Positions 13,027 through 20,079 of a DNA stretch of 20,712 nucleotides are shown in pieces. Source of the stretch: a virus. Under the pieces are notes generated by a model. It saw only the letters and a program-made list of their open reading frames with translations, had not been told where the DNA came from and did no database searches. The stretch spans positions 1 through 20,712 of IMG/VR virus record IMGVR_UViG_3300026484_000228; one strand, given 5' to 3'. How positions within the stretch are numbered: the stretch's first letter is position 1; each line of letters starts with the position of its first letter. A program made the translations under genes and the position numbers.

Positions 13027-13095
13027 TATAGAGTGGATGAAGACTAAATAATAATAATTATAAAAGATCAAGGAAGCCTTTTTATCCACTCTATA
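13027..13095. other. Stem-loop B of the three-member structured element family
   Basis: A 12-bp perfect outer stem TATAGAGTGGAT (13027-13038) with ATCCACTCTATA (13084-13095); inner stem GAAGACT (13039-13045) with AGCCTTT (13075-13081); two extra T (13082-13083); a 29-base loop ending CAAGGA. Loop and inner stem match A while the outer stem is unrelated in sequence, which indicates selection on pairing. It lies between the 100-residue gene and the TerD promoters. Outside it and the promoters, the gap 12789-13147 shows nothing else. Confidence 0.75.
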
Positions 13096-13147
13096 TAAAA
13101 TATTGAAAAGAATTAATTTTTTTACTTTAATTTATATTCAAATATTC

Positions 13148-13450
13148 TCAAACTTTTTTTCCTGTAAAAACACCGTCTTTCAGTTCTGCAGCAACATACT
13201 TCAATCCATAATATTTTTTCTCTCCAGGAGATAAATATTTATTCATTTGTCTTGCATATTTTTTTGCTTCTTCTGGTATGTTAAAAATTTTCTTTTTGTT
13301 AATTACTTCTTTTCCTTCCAGTTCTTTTACACTTCTAATAGGTTTTTCTCCAATACTTCCACCTAAAAGAACAACAGTGTATTTAATTCCAGATAAATCT
13401 GGTTCTGTTCCTTCTGAAACTTTTATTTTTTCTAAAATTTCTCTTATCAT
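13148..13450 (-). CDS. Small protein of unknown function (100 aa)
   Basis: Not recognised by name. After an acidic N-terminus there is a strand (YTVVLLGGSIG, about 24-34), then IFNIPEEAKKYARQMNKYL (about 55-73), SPGEKKYYGLKY (about 74-85), VAAELKDG and a C-terminal FTGKKV. The helix followed by SPGEKKYYGLKY and FTGK looks like a compact conserved phage domain, but I cannot tie it to a function. The ribosome site AAAGGATATAA precedes the ATG, 44 bases after the Nudix stop. It appears to be the last gene of its unit, followed by stem-loop B. Confidence 0.72.
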   Translation of the reverse strand: MIREILEKIKVSEGTEPDLSGIKYTVVLLGGSIGEKPIRSVKELEGKEVINKKKIFNIPEEAKKYARQMNKYLSPGEKKYYGLKYVAAELKDGVFTGKKV

Positions 13451-13494
13451 TTATATCCTTTTTTTATTTAATAACCTAAAATGCTAATTAAATT

Positions 13495-13920
13495 TTAATT
13501 TATTAACTTGTATTTTTTAATAAGTGTCATAATTTGCTCTTTAAAATTACCATTTTCTTTCTGATTTAAAATGTTTTCTATGTTTTCTTTTTTCAATTTT
13601 AACAATTCAACACCTAATATCTCAGATTTAAAATGTTTAGCATTAAAACTGTTTTTCATTATTTTAATAATATCTTCTATATTCATAAATAAAATAAATA
13701 AAAAAATTCTGTCACTTGATGTTTTTACTTCTTCAATTTTATCCAAATATTTTTCAACATCAAAATTTAATTCTTCATATATTTCTCTTTTTAATGCTTC
13801 AACTTTTGACTCATTATTTTCAATATATCCACCTGGAAAACTTGAAGTATTATCATATCTTCTAATTAAAAGAATGTATTTTTTCTTTTTATCAATAATA
13901 GACAAAAAGATTGCTTTCAT
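13495..13920 (-). CDS. Nudix hydrolase
   Basis: 141 residues. The Nudix box starts at Gly31: GYIENNE (31-37), seven residues, then REIYEELNF (45-53), fitting Gx5Ex7REUxEExGU except that the last Gly is Asn52. FPGGYIEN just before the helix is typical. Such enzymes cleave a nucleoside diphosphate linked to another moiety. T4 NudE (about 150 residues) acts on ADP-ribose, Ap3A and related compounds and is the nearest functional model by size, but the substrate here is unknown. GAGGAAG lies four bases before the ATG. It is in one run with the membrane-anchored protein upstream and the 100-residue protein downstream, behind the promoter at 14402-14430. Confidence 0.85.
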   Translation of the reverse strand: MKAIFLSIIDKKKKYILLIRRYDNTSSFPGGYIENNESKVEALKREIYEELNFDVEKYLDKIEEVKTSSDRIFLFILFMNIEDIIKIMKNSFNAKHFKSEILGVELLKLKKENIENILNQKENGNFKEQIMTLIKKYKLIN

Positions 13921-13938
13921 TTTTCTTCCTCATAAAAA

Positions 13939-14376
13939 TTAAAATTTAATAGGTGTCCACAATTTGTTAACTCCATTATTACATTTAATAATTTTACCTT
14001 TATATTCATCATGTGAATAACTTGCTAATAACAATACACTTTCAGCATCAGATTCAACTTTATTTATTTTAACAATTTTTGGTTTAATAGATTCTACTTC
14101 AAAATTTCCATCTGTGTCAACTTTAAATTCAATTACTGAAAGAATATTACCATAACAAAATTCACCTTTATAAAATACAGTATTTTCTGTTAAATCTCTA
14201 CTTATTATTGAAATTTTATTTTTTTCAGCAAATTCTTTTGCCATTTCTCTTGTTTCTTTACTAACAAATGTATGAGTATTCGAATATATAATATCCCATG
14301 CAAATGCACCAACAAACATTAAAAATATTAAATATCCCAAAGCTTGTTTTGAATATTCTTTGAAACATTTTACCAT
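13939..14376 (-). CDS. Membrane-anchored protein with a periplasmic-type domain, unknown function
   Basis: 145 residues. A short positive N-terminus is followed by one hydrophobic segment (ALGYLIFLMFVGAFAWDIIY, about 12-31), acting as a signal anchor. The rest is soluble: a helix with charged residues (SKETREMAKEFAEKNK, about 39-54), then strands and two Cys (FCYGN and IKCNNG) that could form a disulfide if exported. No family is recognised. The promoter and the ribosome site AAAGGAGTTA sit directly upstream, so it is the first gene of an early unit. A role at the cell envelope, for example blocking superinfection, is possible but unproven. Confidence 0.72.
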   Translation of the reverse strand: MVKCFKEYSKQALGYLIFLMFVGAFAWDIIYSNTHTFVSKETREMAKEFAEKNKISIISRDLTENTVFYKGEFCYGNILSVIEFKVDTDGNFEVESIKPKIVKINKVESDAESVLLLASYSHDEYKGKIIKCNNGVNKLWTPIKF

Positions 14377-14401
14377 TTTAACTCCTTTTTTCTTTTTTAT
14401 A

Positions 14402-14430
14402 ATTATAACAAAAAATAAAAGAAAAGTAAA
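14402..14430 (-). promoter_or_regulatory. Promoter of the membrane-anchored protein / Nudix unit
   Basis: TTTACT (14425-14430), 17-base T-rich spacer, TG-extended TATAAT (14402-14407). A TATAAAAAAG tract and then the ribosome site follow, as at 10560 and 15758. Confidence 0.8.
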
Positions 14431-14447
14431 TAATTTTTATATTTTTC

Positions 14448-15731
14448 TTACGAATTTTTAATTATATTCAAAAGTTCCATCCATCTATCTTTCAAAACAC
14501 TTTTATCAGCACCTTTTCTCCATAAATCTTTATCCATATCTTTGTGTTCATCTTTAAGTTTTAATCTCATCCCATCTGGTGTAATTTCACTGTGAATTCT
14601 ATCAGCATTTTCATTTTGAAAATAACATAAATCTACCAATTCAAGTCCATAAGAATCAAAATAATGAAATAACCACCAACTAACATAATTTGTTAATATT
14701 TTGCTATGTTGTGTATCAATATAAAAATCAGCAAATTCATCAGCAATTGCTTCATCACCTTTATCAATTAATTCACCTGTTTTTTCATCATGTTCAACAG
14801 GATTTCTCCAATCAAATCTTATAACTGGATTGGGATACAATCCTTCTGGTTTAATAACTTTTCCATATCTTGTTTTAAACTTTTCAACACCTATCAATTT
14901 ATGTTTAGGAGTTCCAACATGTTTTCTTTTCCAAACAACCTCAATATTTGGAATTTGATTTTCAAACACGACAAGAGATGTATTATCATTTATTTTAAAC
15001 AAAAAATTTGATACAAAAATATCTTTTTTAAATTTCATTAACCCATTTGCATAATAATTTAATAATCTAACAATATAATTTTCATTATGAAATTTGAATC
15101 TATTATACGATATGTTTAATTTACTTCCAATTATTTCCCAAATTCCATTTCTTGCTACATCAGTTCCTTCAACTATTGAATATCTTTTAAACGTAAAACT
15201 ATATACAGATGGTTTTAACGTTGCGACAGCAATGTTCAAATTATACACTTTCCTATAAATTTTACTTTCTCCTTCAATTGTGATTGGTAATTCTTCAATT
15301 TTTAAATCTTCAAGATATTTTTTAATAATTTCAACAACTAATTCATATGGTGTTGTATCTACTTTTCTTTCAAGAATTAACACATTATCAAAATCATTTA
15401 ATTTTTCAACAATTTTTAAGTAACTCTGATTGTATTTATCAAAATCTTTGTCATATTTATCACTTTTATCAATTATTCCTTTTATTTGTTCAGCAACTTT
15501 ATTGTCTTTATAAACAATGAAGACATATAATGTTATTGAATTATTTATGATTTCATTTTTTATATTTTCAATATTTTCATTTGTCAAATTATGAGGTAAT
15601 TTAACATTTTTTGAAATATTAATACTTCTATCACTAACATCAAATCCTAAATATTTTAAATTTTCAACTATTGTGGTTTTACCTATTTTATCCGTTCCTT
15701 CCAATACAATTCTATCAAATTTCATTGACAT
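14448..15731 (-). CDS. Thymidylate-kinase-like domain fused to a SAICAR-synthetase (PurC)-like domain
   Basis: 427 residues in two parts. Residues 1-145 are a P-loop kinase with GTDKIGKTT (12-20). Residues about 150-420 follow the PurC order: EGESKIYR (PurC EGKtKxvY), IVEGTDVARNGIWEIIGSKL (PurC ITAGnaaR...I.gK), NIEVVWKRKHVG (PurC PiEvVvRx.a.GS), YPNPVIRFDWRNP (PurC pPxvEffyKdd), LELVDLCYFQNE (PurC lvDfKlEFG) and HSEITPDGMRL with DKDLWRKG (PurC laDEisPDxxRlw...DKdxyR). SAICAR synthetase joins aspartate to a carboxylated purine precursor. The fusion to a nucleotide kinase is unusual. Either the phage boosts purine supply, or the ligase domain attaches an amine to a carboxylated nucleotide (speculative). 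It has its own promoter and ribosome site AAAGGAGTTA. Confidence 0.72.
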   Translation of the reverse strand: MSMKFDRIVLEGTDKIGKTTIVENLKYLGFDVSDRSINISKNVKLPHNLTNENIENIKNEIINNSITLYVFIVYKDNKVAEQIKGIIDKSDKYDKDFDKYNQSYLKIVEKLNDFDNVLILERKVDTTPYELVVEIIKKYLEDLKIEELPITIEGESKIYRKVYNLNIAVATLKPSVYSFTFKRYSIVEGTDVARNGIWEIIGSKLNISYNRFKFHNENYIVRLLNYYANGLMKFKKDIFVSNFLFKINDNTSLVVFENQIPNIEVVWKRKHVGTPKHKLIGVEKFKTRYGKVIKPEGLYPNPVIRFDWRNPVEHDEKTGELIDKGDEAIADEFADFYIDTQHSKILTNYVSWWLFHYFDSYGLELVDLCYFQNENADRIHSEITPDGMRLKLKDEHKDMDKDLWRKGADKSVLKDRWMELLNIIKNS

Positions 15732-15757
15732 CTTAACTCCTTTTCTTCTTTTTTATA

Positions 15758-15786
15758 ATTATAATAAAAATAAAAGAAAAAGTAAA
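15758..15786 (-). promoter_or_regulatory. Promoter of the kinase-PurC-like gene
   Basis: TTTACT (15781-15786), 17-base T-rich spacer, TATAAT (15758-15763). Just upstream (15798-15815) a 7-bp stem TACTTAT/ATAAGTA with a 4-base loop lies next to the nrdG stop; without a T-run on the minus strand it is only a weak terminator candidate. Confidence 0.78.
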
Positions 15787-15819
15787 TATTTTTTAATTAC
15801 TTATCATTATAAGTATTTG

Positions 15820-16314
15820 TTACCAAAAATTAGATTTAAACCTATTATAAAACCATGATGTTTTATCTTCTACAATTTCACCATTTTTCAAAACATAAAA
15901 TCTTTGATTTGTTGTTGTTGATGATAATGGTCCTAATTCTTTAATATATGGTCCAACCTTTACATAATCTAATTTTTTTAAAAAATCTTTTGTAAATTTT
16001 GGAAAATCTAACTCTCTTCCCGTATAAAAAGCTATTTTTAAATGAGGATATTTCTCTTTAATATAATCAATAATTCTATTCAAATCTTCAAATTCCCATT
16101 CACCTCCATACAAAAGAACACAACTTATATGTTTATGTCTTTTCAAAAGTTTATCTATTTCCTCATTAGTTAATAGTTTACCAAATTTAGGATTCCATGT
16201 TTCTTTTGAATGACATCCTTTACAATGAAGATCACAACCTGATAAAGATAAAGATAAACTTATCTCATCAGGTACTTCTTGAAACTGTATTTGAGGATAA
16301 GAATAATACAACAT
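15820..16314 (-). CDS. nrdG: Anaerobic ribonucleotide reductase activating protein
   Basis: Radical-SAM activase that generates the glycyl radical on NrdD. The 164-residue length is close to T4 NrdG (156). The 4Fe-4S motif is CxxxCxxC at Cys27, Cys31 and Cys34 (SGCDLHCKGCHSKETW). LLYGGEWE (about 67-74) is the typical GGE SAM-binding loop, and KVGPYIKEL (about 118-126) fits the family's DxxxxGxY/F region. Its ATG overlaps the stop of the small exported-protein gene by one base. With nrdD upstream it makes dNTPs without oxygen, so the phage replicates in a host growing anaerobically at least part of the time. Confidence 0.93.
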   Translation of the reverse strand: MLYYSYPQIQFQEVPDEISLSLSLSGCDLHCKGCHSKETWNPKFGKLLTNEEIDKLLKRHKHISCVLLYGGEWEFEDLNRIIDYIKEKYPHLKIAFYTGRELDFPKFTKDFLKKLDYVKVGPYIKELGPLSSTTTNQRFYVLKNGEIVEDKTSWFYNRFKSNFW

Positions 16315-16643
16315 TATTTTACCTTACAATTATTTATATGAATAATAACAGAACCATTAGAATATTCAAAAATAAGAACTGCATCTTTTCCTGAATTTAT
16401 TTGTTTTCTAAATTCCTCGTCCGAACAATAAAGTTTGACTAATGCGTTTTTTAATTTTTCCATTGTTTTTGAACTTGTATTTTTAGCTGTTCTGAAAACA
16501 GTTGATGTTGTTGTAATTACTATTGTATTGTCAACAAATCCATATTTAGTTTTAGACAAATCTCCTGGTAAAAATACTGCATCATTTGCAAATAAAATAC
16601 TCATAAAAAATCCACTGATTAGAAATTTTAAAAGTAATTTCAT
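16314..16643 (-). CDS. Small exported (periplasmic) protein of unknown function
   Basis: 109 residues with a classical signal peptide: Lys-containing start, hydrophobic core LLLKFLISGFFMSILF and a probable cleavage after ALFA-like LFAN (about residues 19-21). The mature part has short strands, a Thr/Ser-rich stretch (IVITTTSTVFRT), then a helix (SKTMEKLKNALVKLYC), DEEFRKQINSG, and a C-terminal two-strand region. The two Cys, in LYCSDEEF and NNCKVK, may form a disulfide. No family is named with confidence. It is inserted between nrdD and nrdG, overlapping both (ATGA and TAATG), with its own AAGGAGTC ribosome site. An exported protein within a dNTP-synthesis operon is odd; an envelope or superinfection role is a guess. 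Confidence 0.75.
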   Translation of the reverse strand: MKLLLKFLISGFFMSILFANDAVFLPGDLSKTKYGFVDNTIVITTTSTVFRTAKNTSSKTMEKLKNALVKLYCSDEEFRKQINSGKDAVLIFEYSNGSVIIHINNCKVK

Positions 16644-18499
16644 ATTTGACTCCTTTTTATTTTTTCATAATATCTCAATTTTTCTTCTTGTTGTCTTGCT
16701 TTACTAAATGATGAAACTCTTTTTAAATATCCAATCACCCTTGTAGCATAATCAATATTTTTTGAACCACATTTTGGACATTTATAATGTGTTCGTTTAT
16801 CAATATGTCCACAGTCATTACAAATTGTAATTTTAACATTATATGTCCAGTAATTGCAACCAACTTTTCCAGCCACATTTAGAAGTTTTCTAAAAGATTC
16901 TTTAGATGGATAATCTTCAAGATTAAGATGAACTGCTTGCCCACCGTCTAAATATTGTGATGTTTCTTTTCCATGTAATTCAAGTTTATCTAAAACTGAC
17001 AAAGATTCATCTTCTGGTCCATAAATATAACTTGAATAAAGATTTCTCCATTCTGGAACCCAATATCCATCCTCTTTGTCCCATTTATAATTTTTTACTG
17101 CAAGATTTTCTGCTGGAACAAACTCAGTATTGAATTTAATTCCATATATTTTTCTACCTTTTTTATTTTCATCACTAAATGTTTTTAAAACATCAGAAAC
17201 CCATTTCATATATTCTTCATTTGGACTTATTTCAAAACCCATAAATTCAGAAGCTTCAACAAGTCCATTTATACCAATTGTTGAAAATTGTTTATCTAAT
17301 GAAATAAAACCAGCTTTATAAACAGGCAACATATCATTATCATAATACCATTCAATAATTTTTCTATGTGCATATTGAAATTTATGAACATCTTTTATTT
17401 TTCCCCTAATATATTCTAAAATTTTAGAATAATTTTCTTTAGGATTTTGAATATTGTATTTTTTAATAGCATCTTGAATTAATCTGTTGAGATTTAAAGT
17501 CATAACACCTACAGAACCAGTCATAACTCCACCTGCTCCAAGTGTATAACTAAATTCGTTTATTTGGTCTTCGATTTCATTTCGTAAACGGCAGCAACTG
17601 GACAAGGCATTCGCATTCTTATCCATAAAAATAAAAAATGAATTCCCTCTACTCATTTCTTCAGCAAGGAAATCTTCATAATCTTTGTCTTTAAGAGTTC
17701 CATCTTCATTTAATAAAACAGCTGCAGTCACGACTGGATATGTTAAAATTGATTTTGTTCTTTCCTGATTGAACCATCTCATGAAATATTTTTGTAATTT
17801 ATCTAACGTTTCCCATTTAGGCTTATTCATATCAGGGAATACAAAATTTCCAAACATTGCATCAAAGTAATATTTATCATATATTGAAATATTCCAGAAA
17901 ACACTTTGATATCCTCTAGCAGCTGCAGGCTGATTTAATGAATATACAACATGTTGTAATGCTTCTTTGATTTCATTTTCATGAGTTTCCAAATAATTAT
18001 CTCCAAAATCTTTTCTTGCAAAATAATCAAAATACATTAACCACTCAACAGTTGCTACTGCTCCTGCAAATTGAGCCGCAGTAGCAAATACAAAATTAAT
18101 AAATACCCCATTAAATGAATAAAGATGTTTAGGAGCTTTACTTTCTCCACCCATTTTAGTTAATCCATCTATTAATAAAGGATACATTGTTACTGACACA
18201 CAATAAGGAACTGCAGGATGTGTTTCATCATGTTTATAAAGTTCGTGCTTATTTAGCATTTCTAAATATTTATTTGCAGTTTCTTCATCAAATAACTCAA
18301 TAATTTTTCTTCTCATCATTTCTCTATTTATAAATATATTTTCTCTTTTATATAGTTCTGACATCATTGTTGCCACATTCTTACTATCTACATTAGCATT
18401 TGGATCATATTTTGAGCCTTCTGCCGCATTCTCTGAATAAACATAGTTTTCTATAAAATTAATTTTTTCATCTACAAATTCTTTCATGAATTCATTCAT
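16640..18499 (-). CDS. nrdD: Anaerobic ribonucleoside-triphosphate reductase
   Basis: Reduces ribonucleoside triphosphates to dNTPs with a glycyl radical. The 619-residue length is near T4 NrdD (605). The C-terminal motif RVIGYL places the radical Gly at 590. The zinc site is Cys560, Cys563, Cys574 and Cys577 (CNDCG ... CPKCG). Candidate active-site Cys residues are Cys100 (HPAVPYC) and one of the SSCCRLRNE pair, matching the T4 arrangement. GGVMTGSVGVMTLNLNRLI fits the family's conserved barrel segment. No N-terminal ATP-cone is obvious, as in T4. The start overlaps the 92-residue gene by eight bases, with AAAGGAAT upstream. It is the main dNTP source seen in the window; no aerobic reductase is present here. 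Confidence 0.95.
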   Translation of the reverse strand: MNEFMKEFVDEKINFIENYVYSENAAEGSKYDPNANVDSKNVATMMSELYKRENIFINREMMRRKIIELFDEETANKYLEMLNKHELYKHDETHPAVPYCVSVTMYPLLIDGLTKMGGESKAPKHLYSFNGVFINFVFATAAQFAGAVATVEWLMYFDYFARKDFGDNYLETHENEIKEALQHVVYSLNQPAAARGYQSVFWNISIYDKYYFDAMFGNFVFPDMNKPKWETLDKLQKYFMRWFNQERTKSILTYPVVTAAVLLNEDGTLKDKDYEDFLAEEMSRGNSFFIFMDKNANALSSCCRLRNEIEDQINEFSYTLGAGGVMTGSVGVMTLNLNRLIQDAIKKYNIQNPKENYSKILEYIRGKIKDVHKFQYAHRKIIEWYYDNDMLPVYKAGFISLDKQFSTIGINGLVEASEFMGFEISPNEEYMKWVSDVLKTFSDENKKGRKIYGIKFNTEFVPAENLAVKNYKWDKEDGYWVPEWRNLYSSYIYGPEDESLSVLDKLELHGKETSQYLDGGQAVHLNLEDYPSKESFRKLLNVAGKVGCNYWTYNVKITICNDCGHIDKRTHYKCPKCGSKNIDYATRVIGYLKRVSSFSKARQQEEKLRYYEKIKRSQI

Positions 18500-18770
18500 T
18501 TTTTATTCCTTTCTTATTTAACTTTATTTTTGAAAAATTAACTTTTAATCCTCTTTTTAACAATTCCTCTGTAATCTTAAAATATAGATTTAATAATTTA
18601 TTGTCTGGAATATTTTTTAAAATTAATTCATCTATTTTATCATATAAACCTATAGCAATTGAAGTTCTAATATTCTTTTCTTCATCTACAATTTGATAAG
18701 CAAAAGCATCCATGTTATCTATTTTGAAAGTTCCAAATTTTATTTTCGGAGTGAGTATTTTATAATCCAT
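18492..18770 (-). CDS. Small protein of unknown function (92 aa)
   Basis: Not recognised. The N-terminal half is strand-rich (YKILTPKIKFGTFKIDNMDA, IRTSIAIGLYDKI) and the second half helical (ELILKNIP, LLNLYFKITEELLKRG), ending in a basic tail (KIKLNKKGIKNE). There is no Cys, signal peptide or membrane helix. It starts 12 bases after the possible 25-codon ORF, with AAAGGAATTA before the ATG, and overlaps nrdD by eight bases, so it is probably co-translated with the reductase. A reductase-linked or replication-linked accessory role is inferred from position only. Confidence 0.75.
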   Translation of the reverse strand: MDYKILTPKIKFGTFKIDNMDAFAYQIVDEEKNIRTSIAIGLYDKIDELILKNIPDNKLLNLYFKITEELLKRGLKVNFSKIKLNKKGIKNE

Positions 18771-18782
18771 ATTAATTCCTTT

Positions 18783-18860
18783 TTATTCAACTATTTTTTT
18801 CTGCACTATTAGATTTATAAAATATTTCATTATTTTTAAAAAATAGGATACTAGTTTCAT
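18783..18860 (-). CDS. Possible 25-residue hydrophobic micro-ORF
   Basis: The 100-base gap between the polymerase and the 92-residue gene is almost filled by an ATG-started frame of 25 codons beginning MKLVSYFLKIMKYFINLIVQ and ending in a basic KK segment. It would form one short membrane or amphipathic helix. Its stop lies 12 bases before the next ATG, as expected for coupled genes, but the ribosome site (AAAGAAG) is weak and so short a frame can arise by chance. Confidence 0.3.
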   Translation of the reverse strand: MKLVSYFLKIMKYFINLIVQKKIVE

Positions 18861-18870
18861 TGTTTCTTCT

Positions 18871-20079
18871 TTACCATTCATCTAAATCAATTTTATTTTC
18901 TTTTTCAAATTTATAATTAATAGCATCTGCAATTAATTTCAATGGTTGTAAAAAATTTGTTTGAAACGCTTGTTCTTTATCAATATATTTTACTAAATCA
19001 ACATCAAATAAAAATCCTTCATCTATAAATCCTATAACATTTTCATTTATAGGATTTGGTAATTTTAATGGAACATACTTTATCTTGTCACCTTCTGTAA
19101 TTAAAGGATAAATATCCCATAATCCATTTTTATTAACTAATTCATTATGTAAAATAGCAGCTCTAGAATTTATTGGACATGGAATTCTAACACCATTTTC
19201 ATTTAATCTATAATAACCTTTTTTATCTTTTTTATAATCTAAATTATTAACAGAACTTGTTTTAGCTATTACTTCAGGATTATTATCACATTTTTCAAAA
19301 AATTCTTTTTTTACTTCTTGAACAAATTCTTGTAAATCTTTTTCATCTTTATCCATCATTATTAAAAGAGCTTTTTCTAATTTATCTATTACAAAATCAG
19401 GTGTTGAACTTCTAACAATTTCTAAACCTGTTACAGATAATTTAGGTTTGTTTATTAAAATAGTTCCTTCATTCCATATTGTTTTTAATGCATATCTTTT
19501 TTTGGCAATCCATATTCCTTTTTCATTAATTTTTTCAACTTTAAATCCCATGAAACCTGGTTCTTTAACATTTAATTTTTCTTGTATTTCTTTTATAGCA
19601 TTTTCTGCAACATTGTTAACTTTATCTATAAATTTTAGTAATGTATTTAATAATTTTTCTTTTTCTTCATCTGTCATTTCTTCATATTTTTTACCCATTT
19701 TGTTTTCAATTAATTTAACAAAATCTTCTAAAGAAAAATAAAATGAATCAGTATCAGAATAAATAATATAATTCTTATTTGATTTAAAAACATTTTGTAA
19801 ATACTCATTAACTTTTTTTGATGTAAATTGTATCATAAATCTTCCAATAAAAGTAATACTACCAGACATATTTCTATTGTGTATAAAGAAATATTTATTA
19901 TCCAATGCACCAAATAAAGAATTCATCAAAATTTTAAAAGCCATTTGTTTATTATTATATTTTGTTATTAATTCTTCAATCAAAGATTTATCAACGTCTA
20001 ATTCAAAATCATTGTTATAAATATCATCAAATGTTAATTCTAAATTTTCTATTTTATTTAAAACTTCTGAAACTTTCAT
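18871..20079 (-). CDS. 43B: DNA polymerase, family B (T4 gp43-like), C-terminal part of a split gene
   Basis: 402 residues carrying the second half of a T4 gp43-type polymerase. Motif B is KILMNSLFGAL (49-59), with Lys49 matching RB69/T4 Lys560 and Phe56 in place of the fidelity-related Tyr567. Motif C is YSDTDSF (107-113), with the catalytic Asp109 and Asp111. A thumb region and an acidic C-terminal tail (KIDLDEW) follow, where gp43 has its clamp-binding peptide. The first 40 residues, upstream of motif B, correspond to the second fingers helix. It starts with its own ATG and ribosome site, overlapping the first part by ATGA, so this is a true two-gene arrangement and not a frameshift. The two proteins must assemble. 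It replicates the phage genome. Confidence 0.93.
   Translation of the reverse strand: MKVSEVLNKIENLELTFDDIYNNDFELDVDKSLIEELITKYNNKQMAFKILMNSLFGALDNKYFFIHNRNMSGSITFIGRFMIQFTSKKVNEYLQNVFKSNKNYIIYSDTDSFYFSLEDFVKLIENKMGKKYEEMTDEEKEKLLNTLLKFIDKVNNVAENAIKEIQEKLNVKEPGFMGFKVEKINEKGIWIAKKRYALKTIWNEGTILINKPKLSVTGLEIVRSSTPDFVIDKLEKALLIMMDKDEKDLQEFVQEVKKEFFEKCDNNPEVIAKTSSVNNLDYKKDKKGYYRLNENGVRIPCPINSRAAILHNELVNKNGLWDIYPLITEGDKIKYVPLKLPNPINENVIGFIDEGFLFDVDLVKYIDKEQAFQTNFLQPLKLIADAINYKFEKENKIDLDEW

Noticed and set aside
10819-13095. Stem-loops A-C as self-cleaving ribozymes, CRISPR repeats or ordinary terminators
   Set aside because: No hammerhead, twister or HDV core is present; the spacing and sequences do not repeat as a CRISPR array; the loops are too long and A and B have no T-run after the stem. 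C may still terminate transcription.
642-19741. Plus-strand open frames of 60-120 codons (for example 2522-2896, 6894-7166, 13571-13942, 19448-19741)
   Set aside because: Each lies inside a well-supported minus-strand gene, lacks a ribosome site and gives hydrophobic Phe/Ser/Ile-rich products typical of antisense reading in AT-rich DNA.
20076-20079. Polymerase split as a sequencing frameshift
   Set aside because: The second part has its own ribosome site and ATGA start, and its first 40 residues match the expected fingers helix without lost or duplicated sequence.
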